The notes below the pieces were generated by a model. The model saw nothing but the letters and a program-made list of their open reading frames with translations, was not told the origin of the DNA and did no database searches. A program made the translations under genes and the position numbers. Positions 8,844 through 17,770 of a stretch of DNA of 40,903 nt are shown one piece after another; positions within the stretch are counted from its first letter, which is position 1; each line of letters begins with the position of its first letter. The stretch comes from Deltaproteobacteria bacterium (GTDB taxonomy: Bacteria; Myxococcota_A; UBA796; SXON01). The stretch covers positions 1 through 40,903 of the forward strand of contig CANKOI010000034.1 of the NCBI GenBank assembly GCA_947484175.1, written 5' to 3'.

Positions 8844-10376
8844 CTACACCGACGCCGCAAGGGCGCGGAGGCTCTCCTTCCACACGGCCGGGGCGCGCGC
8901 GAGAGGCACCGGAACCTGGACCTCCTCTGCTCGCAGCCCCGCTGACCGTGCCGCCGCGACCGCCCGAGCGGCGTGGGTGAGCGTGCCGCCATGCACGTGG
9001 TCGGGGCAGCCCTGCCAGCGAACGTACCGCGGCGGGGAGGGGAGGGCGGCGAGGGCCGAGAACAGCTCGATGAGCTCGCGCCCGGCCCAGGCGGCGTCGT
9101 CGTGGGGATCGAGGCTCTCCCACTCCGCCCGCGCAGCAGGCTTCACGAGCGACATGCGGTCGACGGGGCCCTCGACATCCACGAAGGCGAACACCCGGGC
9201 CGCCAGCGCCGGCTCCGACGCCGCCAGCGCGAGGAGCCCTCGTGCTGCCGCCACGCAGCCCCCGCTCCACGACAGCATCACCACCGGGCGCTCGCGGGCG
9301 GCTGCCGCGAGCACGGCGCGGGCGTCGTCGGCGTGGGCGGGGTTGCCGGGCGCGGGCCAGCCGGCCGGCTGGCGAGCGTAGAGCCACAGGTCCGCCAAGG
9401 GTGCAAAACCGTCGTCAGGGAGGCCGAGGAAGGCGAGGCGCTCCCGGAGCCCTCCCGACCCGGCGTGCACGCCGACGACCGCAATTCTCGCTGCATCGCC
9501 ACGGACGACGTGGAGCGGGGGAAGCCCTTCGTGCTGCGGCCCCGCCGCCACCGGCCCGCCCAGCGCAGCCCGGCTGCGGAGCTGCTCCGCGCGCGCCTGC
9601 ACCCACCCCACCGCGCCCGCCGCCGCCGGCCGTTCGGCGTGCGGCGGCGCGCCCGCTGCCGCCAACGCGCTGGGACCGGGCCGCCAGCGCTCCACCCAGC
9701 GCGTGAGGCCCTCGATCGCGCCCGGCGCCGCGCGAAGTGCGCCAGGCGCGCAGAGGTCGTGTTCGTGGAAGGTGGCGCCGAAGAAGGGTGAGGCGCCTTC
9801 AGGCGGCCGCCATCCCGCCTGCACCCCCGCACAGCGGTCGAGCGCCTCCCAGTCGAGGTCGCCGGCCGCCGGCACCAGCCGGCCGCCGCGCTCCCGGACC
9901 ACGCCCCACGCGAATGGCGAAACCGACACGTCAAGCATCCACGGCCCCGCGGCGTGCCGCCGGGGCAGCCAGCCCGCGTACGCGGGCCGCGCGCTCTCGA
10001 GGCGGTCGGTGAGGCCCTCGGCGCCCAGCGCTCGGGCGAGCCACGCGAGCGCGGGCGCGCCTCGCGGGCCCGCCTGCACGAAGCCGGGCGCCATCACCGT
10101 GGGGTGGATGCCGGCGCCGCGGAGCGCGGAGACCGCGGCCGGAAGGTCGCGGGCGTGGGCGTGCGCGCCGACCTCGTGGCCGCGGGCCACGAGCGAAAGG
10201 AGGAAGCCGCTGCGGTCGCCGCGGGCGAAGGGGGCGCGCACGCGGAAGCTGAGGCGCCCGCCCGCGGACTCCGCGGCGGCGGCGGCCTCGTGGAGCAGCA
10301 GCGCCGTCTCCGCCCAACGCGCGGCATCACGCCCGAGCAGCACGTCGTCGACGTGCACCTCCAGCCACGTGAGCAT
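8844..10376 (-). CDS. fusion: polysaccharide-deacetylase-like plus alpha/beta-hydrolase-like
   Basis: A 510-residue soluble protein with two parts. Residues 1-225 resemble the polysaccharide deacetylase (NodB) fold: an Asp pair near the N-terminus (VHVDD), GHEVGAHAH at 66-74 as the metal-binding H-x3-H-like motif, and FFGATFHEHD near 198-207. Residues about 295-510 look like an alpha/beta hydrolase: strand IAVVGVHAG, nucleophile elbow LSWSGGC with Ser371, an acidic candidate in DVEGPVD (400-406), and His candidates in CPDHVHGG. The two are joined by an Ala/Pro/Gly-rich linker. Its ATG directly follows the TGA of the lipid kinase gene, giving TGAATG, so translation is probably coupled. A role in modifying a lipid-linked glycan or acylated polymer is an inference from these neighbours. 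No export signal was seen. Confidence 0.65.
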   Translation of the reverse strand: MLTWLEVHVDDVLLGRDAARWAETALLLHEAAAAAESAGGRLSFRVRAPFARGDRSGFLLSLVARGHEVGAHAHARDLPAAVSALRGAGIHPTVMAPGFVQAGPRGAPALAWLARALGAEGLTDRLESARPAYAGWLPRRHAAGPWMLDVSVSPFAWGVVRERGGRLVPAAGDLDWEALDRCAGVQAGWRPPEGASPFFGATFHEHDLCAPGALRAAPGAIEGLTRWVERWRPGPSALAAAGAPPHAERPAAAGAVGWVQARAEQLRSRAALGGPVAAGPQHEGLPPLHVVRGDAARIAVVGVHAGSGGLRERLAFLGLPDDGFAPLADLWLYARQPAGWPAPGNPAHADDARAVLAAAARERPVVMLSWSGGCVAAARGLLALAASEPALAARVFAFVDVEGPVDRMSLVKPAARAEWESLDPHDDAAWAGRELIELFSALAALPSPPRYVRWQGCPDHVHGGTLTHAARAVAAARSAGLRAEEVQVPVPLARAPAVWKESLRALAASV

Positions 10377-11393
10377 TCAGGCGCCGCTCATCTCGGCGGG
10401 CACGACGAGGCGGAGCGCGTGGCGCACCGTTTCCACGCGGTAGCGGTCGGCCCGGATCCACTCCTCGCCGTCGATCTGGGCCTCGGGGGCCTGCGCGAGG
10501 GGCCGCGCGTGGAGGCGAATGTCGAACCAGCGGGAGCGCAGCGGCGGCGTGAGCGTCAGGCCGACGGCGTGGAGATTCGTTTCGTCGAGCGGCACCTGCT
10601 CGTGGTGAATGACCCCGCGGGTGAGCAGCTCCTCTCGCCCACGGAAGGGCACGAGGTCGAGTTCGCCGTCTTCCGAGGAGCCCGTCGGGTCCAGCACCCA
10701 CATTCCCGCGTAAATCCGGGTGTTCTTCAGGATCAGGTCGGTGAGGTTTTCGTAGTAGACCGTGCCCGCGCTCGTGGTGACCTCGGCCTCGAAGGGGTGC
10801 TCTTCAACGGTGGCGAGCATGAGCGCGCGGACAAATGCGCCCGCGTACACCGCATGATCCCGGTACAGGTCCCGCAGGATCGGCACCCCGTTCACGAGCC
10901 GCCGATCCTGATTGCGCATGCGGAGCACAAGCGCAGAGAAGCCCCACCCCGCGCTGTCGAAGAAGGTGTCGGCGCCGAGCGGCTGGTCGAGGCTGCCGAA
11001 GGCGGTGATGCGGCCCGCGTCGAGGGGGACCGTGTAGCCGGCGGCCACGACATTGACGTTGCGGGCAAGATCACGCGCGCCGCTGTCGAGCCCGAAGCTT
11101 CTTCCTTGATCGTTGGCGGTGCCCGTGGGCAACATCGCCATCGGGATGTCCACGCCCGACGCGAGCAGGCCCTTGGCCACGTCGGCGAAGGTGCCATCGC
11201 CGCCCATGGAGATCACCGCGGTGTAAGCGCCTCCCGCGAGCGCCCTCTGCACGGCGGGCACGGTGAGGCCGTTGGGCCGGGTCGGGAGGAAGTCGTGGTC
11301 GATCGACGCGGCGGTGAGCAGGCGCCGGGCGTGGTTGATCCTGCGGGCGTTCCTGCCGGACTGTGCCGTCGGATTGCCCACAAGGAGTTGCAT
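10377..11393 (-). CDS. diacylglycerol kinase-family lipid kinase
   Basis: 338 residues of the diacylglycerol kinase catalytic superfamily (DgkB, YegS, sphingosine and ceramide kinases), cytoplasmic or peripheral enzymes that phosphorylate lipid hydroxyls. The ATP site is clear: VGNPTAQSGRN near the start, GGDGT at 64-68 and LPTGTAND at 88-95. The C-terminal beta-sandwich carries SSEDGELDLV and AQIDGEEW, both standard family landmarks. The lipid substrate cannot be read from sequence. The ATG at 11393 faces the divergent membrane phosphatase-like gene only 5 bases away, so the two must share promoter DNA lying inside each other's 5' ends. The stop abuts the ATG of the fusion hydrolase. Confidence 0.88.
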   Translation of the reverse strand: MQLLVGNPTAQSGRNARRINHARRLLTAASIDHDFLPTRPNGLTVPAVQRALAGGAYTAVISMGGDGTFADVAKGLLASGVDIPMAMLPTGTANDQGRSFGLDSGARDLARNVNVVAAGYTVPLDAGRITAFGSLDQPLGADTFFDSAGWGFSALVLRMRNQDRRLVNGVPILRDLYRDHAVYAGAFVRALMLATVEEHPFEAEVTTSAGTVYYENLTDLILKNTRIYAGMWVLDPTGSSEDGELDLVPFRGREELLTRGVIHHEQVPLDETNLHAVGLTLTPPLRSRWFDIRLHARPLAQAPEAQIDGEEWIRADRYRVETVRHALRLVVPAEMSGA

Positions 11394-11398
11394 GGCCC

Positions 11399-13969
11399 GT
11401 GCCTATCCGTTCCCGGTGCTTCCGGTTACGCGGCCGCCCTTCAACCGGCATCGGGTTGGCACGGATCAGGACCCTCGGCACCCGCCTGTTGCGCCTGCTC
11501 GATTGGTTCACGCCAACCGTGGGTGAGGCTCGGTCTTTCGCCCTTGCCGCGGCGATTCCGCTCGTTCTGCTCTGCGCCGCTCGGCTGTGGGCGATTTCCC
11601 AACTCGACACCGCTGCTTCGGGCTGGGATCGGTTCTACGTTCAGCTTGGAGAGCTGGAGTTTTGGGGAGTGTGGTTCGGCGTGCACACGCTGGCCTCCCG
11701 GCTCCCCTCGATCTGGTGGCGCCGGTTTGTCCGAATCTTCATGCACGCAGCCACCCTTGTGCTGCTGATCGCTTCGATGGGCGACGTGAGCTTCTTCGTC
11801 GTGACCGGTGGCCGGATGGACGTAGACACGGTGCTCTTCGCGGTGGAGCAGTTCGATCAGGCTTGGCCGGTCGTGGCCAGCGAGCTGCACGCGCGGCACT
11901 ACGTTCTGGTGGCCGTGGTCTCGGCGCTTTCCCTTCTGCCCCTCGCCTTGGGTGCCGGGTCCGATCGGCGCACCTGGGCTTCCCGCCTGCTCGTGTTGCT
12001 GCTGGTCCCCGCCATCTACAATGAAACGCAAGGACGAGAGCGGCCGAGGAAGGAGCTGCGCCCCCTCCAGAAGACCTTGGCGGAATCGCTCTTCTGGGAG
12101 GCGATGGACCGTCGGTTGGATGTTTTCACGTCGCCCTCCCCCGCCGACCTCGCGCCGCTGAGGACAGGCCCGCCGCAACGCCCGCTCAACGTGGTGTTGA
12201 TTTTCATGGAGAGTGTGGGCCTCTCAAGGACCAGCTTGGGGAATCCGGAGCTGCGCTCCACGCCCAACCTGTCTCGGCTCGCGGGAGTCGGGCTGGAAGT
12301 GAAGGGGATGACGTCGGTGGTGCCACACACGACGAAGGCTCTGATCGCCACGCTCTGCGGCGACTGGCCGAACCTCGTGGGGGATGCCCGCGAGGCGCTT
12401 CCGGGTGGGCTTCCTGGCCGATGCCTGCCCGAATTGTTGCGCGCACAGGGGTACCGCACCGCATTCTTCCAAACGGCGCGTTCCGACTTCGAGGACCGGG
12501 CGGACTTGGTTCACGGGATGGGATTTGCCACCATTCGGGCCAAGGACGCCCTCGCGCTGCCGATTTGGGAGAAGAACAACTACTTTGGGATCGACGACCG
12601 CGCGATGCTCTCGCCGGGGCTCGAGTGGTCGGGGGAGAACGAAGAGCAGCCGTTCTTCGCCACCTATCTAACGCTCGCCTCGCACCACGACTACAAGCTG
12701 CCCAAGCATGTGCAGCTGCTCGATTTTCCCGGCGCCTCGGGGCGGCTGGAGAAGTACCTCAACGCTGTGCGCTACGTTGACGACTTCGTGGGGCGCCTCG
12801 TTCAGGGCTACGAAGAACGAGGGCTGGCGGAGAACACCCTGTTCGTGGTGCTCGGCGATCACGGCGAAGGGTTCGGCGAACACCGACTGTACCAGCACGA
12901 TCTCACGATCTACGAAGAGGGCCTGCACATCCCCATGGTCCTCTATGGTGCCACGGCGCTCGCGGGCCGCACCGGGTCGGTCGGAGGAAACCGCCAACAG
13001 ATCGACGTGCTTCCCACCGTGCTCGATGTGCTTGGAATGCCAGTTCTCGGCGGAACGATGCGCGGCTCCTCGCTGCTGGAGCCGGTCGCTGAGGACCGAG
13101 TTCTTTACCACTCCTGCTGGCGCTCGCACCGCTGCATTGCCCGCCGGCAAGGGCCAAACGTTTTCCTCGACCACTACGGCGACAAAGCCGCCCAGTCCTT
13201 TGACCTGGAGGTCGATCCCAAACAGAAGAAGGATCTCGCGCGCCAGATGAGCGCGGAGGGGAAGGCGGAGCGCCTGCAGGAGACGCGCGCCTGGTACGGT
13301 GCGGTGCGGGGGCGCTACCTCGCGCGGCAGGCCGCGTGGCTTCAGTCCGTTCAGCGGCCCGACGCCTCCCCGGCGAAGGCCACTTGGGGGGGGGCCGTTT
13401 CGCTCCTGGGGTGCGAGGTGGAGAACCCCGAGGTGGTGCCGGCCGAACACATCTGGGTGAAGTGCCGTTGGCGGGCGGAGAAGCCGCTGGTGGCCGCCTG
13501 GACGCTGGTGGCCAAGGTGACGGGCGGCGGCCGCGCGGGCGAGGTGAAATGGTCGCCGCTGCGGGGCGTGGCCAAGATGTGGACCTGGACTCCGGGCTGG
13601 TCGATCGACGACACGTTCCGGGTGGCTCTGCCCGCGTACACGCGCGCCGGGGAGGCCATGGTGAGCGTGAGCTGGGAGCGGGTGGGTGGGGCAGTCGTGC
13701 CGACCGACGACGGGCGCGAAGAGGTAGAGGTGGCCCCGCTCATGGTGCTCCCGCGGCCGAAGGGGGAGGGGGCCGGGCTTGAGGGCATCCTTCTCGAGAG
13801 CTTGCCGCCCCTGGGGCCGGAGTGGGACCTTCCTTCGTTACTCGGGAACGACGTCGAAGGGGGGTTCGGCGAGGCTGCAGAGGGGCTGGACGAAGAGGCG
13901 CCGGTGGTGGACGACCGGTCGGAGGCGGTGTCGGCGCCGCCGCCGCCGGTTGCGCGCCCCTCGCCGTGA
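11399..13969 (+). CDS. membrane sulfatase/LTA-synthase-like phosphotransferase
   Basis: About 856 residues. Five hydrophobic segments occupy the first 215 or so residues, followed by a large domain of the alkaline phosphatase/sulfatase superfamily as in lipoteichoic acid synthase and phosphoethanolamine transferases. Metal and catalytic residues are visible: Glu271 in IFMES, the nucleophile candidate Thr311 or 312 in VPHTTKAL, and Asp487-His488 in LGDHGEGFGEH. After about 680 comes an extra beta-rich domain and a Pro-rich tail. Such enzymes move glycerol-phosphate, phosphoethanolamine or similar groups onto envelope lipids or glycans outside the inner membrane. I chose GTG 11399, which has AAGGAG 11 bases upstream and clears the divergent kinase start. 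GTG 11363 and TTG 11456 are alternatives. The diverging lipid kinase suggests a shared lipid or polymer pathway. Confidence 0.85.
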   Translation: MPIRSRCFRLRGRPSTGIGLARIRTLGTRLLRLLDWFTPTVGEARSFALAAAIPLVLLCAARLWAISQLDTAASGWDRFYVQLGELEFWGVWFGVHTLASRLPSIWWRRFVRIFMHAATLVLLIASMGDVSFFVVTGGRMDVDTVLFAVEQFDQAWPVVASELHARHYVLVAVVSALSLLPLALGAGSDRRTWASRLLVLLLVPAIYNETQGRERPRKELRPLQKTLAESLFWEAMDRRLDVFTSPSPADLAPLRTGPPQRPLNVVLIFMESVGLSRTSLGNPELRSTPNLSRLAGVGLEVKGMTSVVPHTTKALIATLCGDWPNLVGDAREALPGGLPGRCLPELLRAQGYRTAFFQTARSDFEDRADLVHGMGFATIRAKDALALPIWEKNNYFGIDDRAMLSPGLEWSGENEEQPFFATYLTLASHHDYKLPKHVQLLDFPGASGRLEKYLNAVRYVDDFVGRLVQGYEERGLAENTLFVVLGDHGEGFGEHRLYQHDLTIYEEGLHIPMVLYGATALAGRTGSVGGNRQQIDVLPTVLDVLGMPVLGGTMRGSSLLEPVAEDRVLYHSCWRSHRCIARRQGPNVFLDHYGDKAAQSFDLEVDPKQKKDLARQMSAEGKAERLQETRAWYGAVRGRYLARQAAWLQSVQRPDASPAKATWGGAVSLLGCEVENPEVVPAEHIWVKCRWRAEKPLVAAWTLVAKVTGGGRAGEVKWSPLRGVAKMWTWTPGWSIDDTFRVALPAYTRAGEAMVSVSWERVGGAVVPTDDGREEVEVAPLMVLPRPKGEGAGLEGILLESLPPLGPEWDLPSLLGNDVEGGFGEAAEGLDEEAPVVDDRSEAVSAPPPPVARPSP

Positions 13970-14002
13970 TATTCCCCCGCAGTTCCCCCCGGATGGTCTC
14001 CG

Positions 14003-15658
14003 ATGTTGCTCCTCCTCGTGCGCGCCGCGCTCGCCATCGACGCTGACACCTACGACCCGGCCGGCTCCACGCTGGACGGGCAAGGTGGCCTGCAGGTCGA
14101 GTCGCCCACGATCGGCACTCCCGGCGATTTCTTCGCCGGCATGCAACTCGTCTATGCGCACGACGCGATCGTGTCGCTCAGCGACGACGGGCGGTCGAGC
14201 TACCTCTCGGACCAGTTCGCGATGCGCTTGGGCGGCGGCTACACGATTGGCCGGGTGGTGCGCCTCGACGTGGACCTCCCCATCTACCCAGTCGTGGCGA
14301 TCCCCGGGGAATCGTTCGAGGGTGCCGCGTTCGGTGACATCCGGATCGGCGGCGTACTTCCGGTCCTGCGCATCGACGAGGGTCCGGTGGCCGTCGGGTT
14401 CAAGCCCTTCATCGTACTCCCCAGCGGGAGCACCGAAGCGATGGTGGGTGCGGGCGGATTTGCGGCGGGCGTGAAGGCCGCAGCGGAAAAGAAATTGGGC
14501 GAGCAGCTCGTGGCGAGTGCCAACTTCGGGGTGTTTCTCGCGCCCGCCTCTCAGTTTGCCGGCTACGATTTCGGCAGCACCGTCGACCTTAGCGTAGGCC
14601 TAGCGTACCTCGTGAACGAGCAGCTCCGGGTCGGCGGCGAGATCGACGGGCAGCTGGGCATCGCGGGCGGGGTGGACGGCTACCAGAAAAACCCCTTCGA
14701 GCTCGACGTGTACGGCACCTACGCGCACGACAGCGGGCTTTTGGGCACTGCGGCGCTCGGCACAGGCCTCGTGGCCGGCGTGGGCGCACCGGACTTCCGT
14801 TTCGTGGCCGGCATCGGGTACCACAAGGGCGCGCCGCCCGACAAGGACAAGGATGGCATCGAGGACAAGCTCGACGGCTGCAAGGACCGCCCCGAGGACA
14901 TCGATGGCTTCAAGGACACCGATGGCTGCCCCGATATCGACAACGACTCTGACGGCATCCTCGACACCGCCGACCGCTGCCCGGACGTTGCGGAGGACAC
15001 CGATGGCCACGACGACCGGGATGGCTGCCCCGACCCCGACAACGACAGCGACGGGGTGGTGGACGCCGAAGACAGCTGCCCCGGCGACGCCGGCCCGGCG
15101 GCCACCGAAGGCTGCCCCGACAAGGACAAGGACGGCGTGGCCGACCGTGACGACACCTGCCCGGCCGTGGCCGGCCTCGCCAAGAGCGGCGGCTGCCCGG
15201 ACGCCGATGGCGACGGCGTGGGCGATCCGCGCGATGTGTGCCCCACCGAACCCAAGGACCCTCGCGAAGACGCCTCACGGTCGGACGGCTGCCCGAAACG
15301 GGTGATCGTGACGGCCGCTCGAATCGAGCTCAACGAGACCATCTACTTCGACACCGGGCGCACCACGATCCAGTCGGTCAGCTTCGCGCTGCTCGACGAG
15401 GTGGCGGGTGTGATTCTGAAGAACCCGCAAATCCGGGCCATCGAAGTCGGTGGGCACACGGATGCCCAGGACAACGACGACAAGAACCTGAAGCTCTCGT
15501 TGGGCCGCTCGGAGGCTGTCGTGGCCTACCTCGTGGGCCGCGGGGTGGAGAAGGGACGGCTCACGGCGGTGGGCTACGGCGAAACGAAGCCCATCGACAC
15601 GAATCAGACCGAGGTGGGGCGCGCGCGCAACCGCCGCGTAGAGCTGATCATCAAGTAG
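14003..15658 (+). CDS. OmpA-family outer membrane protein with TSP type-3 repeats
   Basis: 551 residues. A short signal (LLLLVRAALA) is followed by about 260 residues of predicted beta-strands, resembling an outer-membrane barrel (strand-like ADTYDPAGSTL, GGGYTIGRVV, GFKPFIVLPSG). Residues about 278-430 are thrombospondin type-3-like calcium-binding repeats (DKDKDGIEDKLDGC, DNDSDGILDTADRC and similar). The last 120 residues are an OmpA peptidoglycan-binding domain with GGHTDAQ, LSLGRSEAV and RARNRRVEL. The family links the outer membrane to the cell wall. ATG 14003 lies 33 bases past the preceding stop. The gene converges with the TIGR03790-type gene with only 3 bases between stops, so their transcripts probably overlap. 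Confidence 0.9.
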   Translation: MLLLLVRAALAIDADTYDPAGSTLDGQGGLQVESPTIGTPGDFFAGMQLVYAHDAIVSLSDDGRSSYLSDQFAMRLGGGYTIGRVVRLDVDLPIYPVVAIPGESFEGAAFGDIRIGGVLPVLRIDEGPVAVGFKPFIVLPSGSTEAMVGAGGFAAGVKAAAEKKLGEQLVASANFGVFLAPASQFAGYDFGSTVDLSVGLAYLVNEQLRVGGEIDGQLGIAGGVDGYQKNPFELDVYGTYAHDSGLLGTAALGTGLVAGVGAPDFRFVAGIGYHKGAPPDKDKDGIEDKLDGCKDRPEDIDGFKDTDGCPDIDNDSDGILDTADRCPDVAEDTDGHDDRDGCPDPDNDSDGVVDAEDSCPGDAGPAATEGCPDKDKDGVADRDDTCPAVAGLAKSGGCPDADGDGVGDPRDVCPTEPKDPREDASRSDGCPKRVIVTAARIELNETIYFDTGRTTIQSVSFALLDEVAGVILKNPQIRAIEVGGHTDAQDNDDKNLKLSLGRSEAVVAYLVGRGVEKGRLTAVGYGETKPIDTNQTEVGRARNRRVELIIK

Positions 15659-15661
15659 GGC

Positions 15662-17056
15662 TCAGGGCGAAACGAGCGGCTCGGCGCCGTACGGGCGGTA
15701 GAGCGGATCGCCGACCCACACCATCATCCAGTAGGCCACGACGGTGCTCTGGTAGGCGGCCTCGCCGAAGTTGGCCCCTTGCGCGAGGTACGCGTAGAAC
15801 TGGTCGTACTCGGGCATCCCCGCCACGTAGGGCTCGTTGACGGCGCCGAAGGTGGCAGTGATGCCATCCAGGAGGGCAGAGCCCGACCACGTGCCGGGGC
15901 CGCGGATGTCGCAAGCGGAGCAGGAGTCCAGGTGGGCACCGATGGCGCCGGTCGTCCAGGTAAAGCAGTCGTTGTAGTTGTAGTAGCTGTACCAGCCCGC
16001 GTAGTAGAGGGCATAGGGGCACTCGAGCGGCGCCGGCGCGGTGCCGAACTCCTCGCTGTTTCCATCCCACACCACCGGGTACACGCCGAGGTCCTCAAAC
16101 AGGTACCGGGTGCCCCACATGTTCCACTCTCCCCACTCGTACGAGCCGAAGGCGCTGTCTTCGGCGGGCGGGGTGTCCCCGCGGTTTCCGTCCACGTAAA
16201 CGATGCCGTTGAGGGAGCCGGTCGCCGCGGCTGCTTCGGCGCGGCGGGTGCGCTCGACGAGGGCGATGGCGTCGTCGGCCGAAGCGCCGTCGATGCGGGA
16301 AACAAGCCACGCATCAAACCGCTGTCGGAGTCGGCCGATGGGCTTGTAGCTACCGAGGTCGCTGGTGGTGCTGTCGCCGTCGATGTACAGGGGGTTGTAG
16401 TCGACACCGGTGAGGCTGACCGAGGCCGGTCCGGCGAAGAGCAGGGCGTCGAGGCTGACGGTGGCGGGGGCCCCGTTGGCCAGATCGGCGATGCGGCCCG
16501 ACACCTTGTAGGGAACGCCCCACACGGGCACGAGGTACTGGGTGTGGGGCCCGGAGCATGCGAACGCGGCGTCCACAAAGGCAGGGTATTCCTCGCCTGC
16601 GAGGGTGGTCGTGTCCGTGGAGGGCACCGGGCATACCCGCTCGGCGGGAACGCTGCGGAACGCTGCGTAGGCCTCGGCTACATCGAGCGAGCCCTCCACC
16701 GCGGCGTTGTAGAGGACGACGACACGGTGCCCTTCCGGCCAGTTCACCTCCACCTCGAGCTCCACCTCCTCGTCGCACGCCGTAGCCCTGAGGCGCACTC
16801 CCTCCGATTGGTCCACCGCGAGGTCCGGGCTGATGCTCCAAACCCCGCTCGCATCGACCGTTCCGACGGCTTCGTCGACCTCCCAGACGATGGTGCCCGG
16901 CGAGTCGGTACCGACCAGCGAGAGCTGCACCGCGGCTCCCGGAAGGGGTTCTCCTTCGACGGCGATGCCTGTGGGGGGAGAACAGGTGGCTGCGGTCTCC
17001 TCGATCTCCGGGGCTTCTACCGGGTCGGGTGCACACGCGAAGAGGAACAACAACAC
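15662..17056 (-). CDS. TIGR03790-type lipoprotein
   Basis: 464 residues. The signal is VLLFLFAC, only seven residues before the lipidated Cys and with no basic residue. After an Ig-like region (about 30-110) comes the block that I recognise as the TIGR03790 uncharacterised family: VVVLYNAAVEGS, YAAFRSVPAERVCPVP, LVPVWGVPYKVSG and the late GAVNEPYVAGMPEYDQF segment. The biochemical function of the family is unknown. The GTG start directly follows the TGA of livF and has AGGAGG four bases upstream, so it should be translated from the liv transcript. Whether it works with the transporter or merely shares its message is not known. Confidence 0.82.
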   Translation of the reverse strand: MLLFLFACAPDPVEAPEIEETAATCSPPTGIAVEGEPLPGAAVQLSLVGTDSPGTIVWEVDEAVGTVDASGVWSISPDLAVDQSEGVRLRATACDEEVELEVEVNWPEGHRVVVLYNAAVEGSLDVAEAYAAFRSVPAERVCPVPSTDTTTLAGEEYPAFVDAAFACSGPHTQYLVPVWGVPYKVSGRIADLANGAPATVSLDALLFAGPASVSLTGVDYNPLYIDGDSTTSDLGSYKPIGRLRQRFDAWLVSRIDGASADDAIALVERTRRAEAAAATGSLNGIVYVDGNRGDTPPAEDSAFGSYEWGEWNMWGTRYLFEDLGVYPVVWDGNSEEFGTAPAPLECPYALYYAGWYSYYNYNDCFTWTTGAIGAHLDSCSACDIRGPGTWSGSALLDGITATFGAVNEPYVAGMPEYDQFYAYLAQGANFGEAAYQSTVVAYWMMVWVGDPLYRPYGAEPLVSP

Positions 17057-17770
17057 TCAGCCTCCTAGGTAGGCTTCGCGGATCGACGGGTCGGCAAGCA
17101 ACTCCGCCGCCGGGGCGCACTTTTGGATGATTCCCGTTTCGAGAACGTAGCCGACGTGCGCCAGCTTCAGCGCGAGGTGGGCGTTCTGCTCCACGAGCAG
17201 CACCGTGGTGCCGGCCTTGTTGATCGCGCGAATCGTCTCGAAGATGCCGGCCACGATCACCGGAGCGAGGCCGAGCGAAGGTTCGTCGAGGAGCAGCACC
17301 TTGGGGCGCGCCATCATCGCGCGCGCCATCGCCAACATCTGCTGCTCGCCACCCGAGAGGGTGCCTGCGGCCTGAGCGAGGCGTTCGCCCAAGCGGGGCC
17401 ACAGCGCGAGCACTTGCGCGAGGTCGGCCTTGATCGCGGCGGTGTCCTTGCGGGTGTAGGCTCCCAGTTGGAGGTTTTCTAGGACCGTGAGGTTCGGGAA
17501 GACCTGCCGCCCCTCCGGCGACTGGCTCACGCCGCGCCGCACGATGAGGTGGGGCTCCATCCCGGCGATGTCGTGGCCCCCGATGCGGATGTGGCCCGAC
17601 CGCGGGGTGAGGAGACCGCTGATGGTGCGCAGCAGCGTGGTCTTGCCGGCTCCGTTGGCCCCGAGAAGGGTGGTGATTTGGCCCTCCGCGACATCGACGG
17701 ACACTCCGCGGAGCGCGTGGATTTGCCCGTAGAAGACGTTCAGGTCCCGAATCTCCAGCGAAGCGCTCAT
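17057..17770 (-). CDS. livF: branched-chain amino acid-type ABC transporter ATPase LivF
   Basis: The second ATPase of a LIV-type importer; 237 residues, the normal size. It drives uptake of branched-chain amino acids or related amides through LivHM by ATP hydrolysis at the inner membrane. Walker A is GANGAGKTT (37-45), the Q-loop region has VSQSPEGRQVFPNLTVLENL, the signature is LSGGEQQMLAMARAM and Walker B is VLLLDEPSLGLAP. The ATG overlaps the livG stop (ATGA) at 17767-17770, showing translational coupling. The stop abuts the GTG of the TIGR03790-type gene. Confidence 0.95.
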   Translation of the reverse strand: MSASLEIRDLNVFYGQIHALRGVSVDVAEGQITTLLGANGAGKTTLLRTISGLLTPRSGHIRIGGHDIAGMEPHLIVRRGVSQSPEGRQVFPNLTVLENLQLGAYTRKDTAAIKADLAQVLALWPRLGERLAQAAGTLSGGEQQMLAMARAMMARPKVLLLDEPSLGLAPVIVAGIFETIRAINKAGTTVLLVEQNAHLALKLAHVGYVLETGIIQKCAPAAELLADPSIREAYLGG

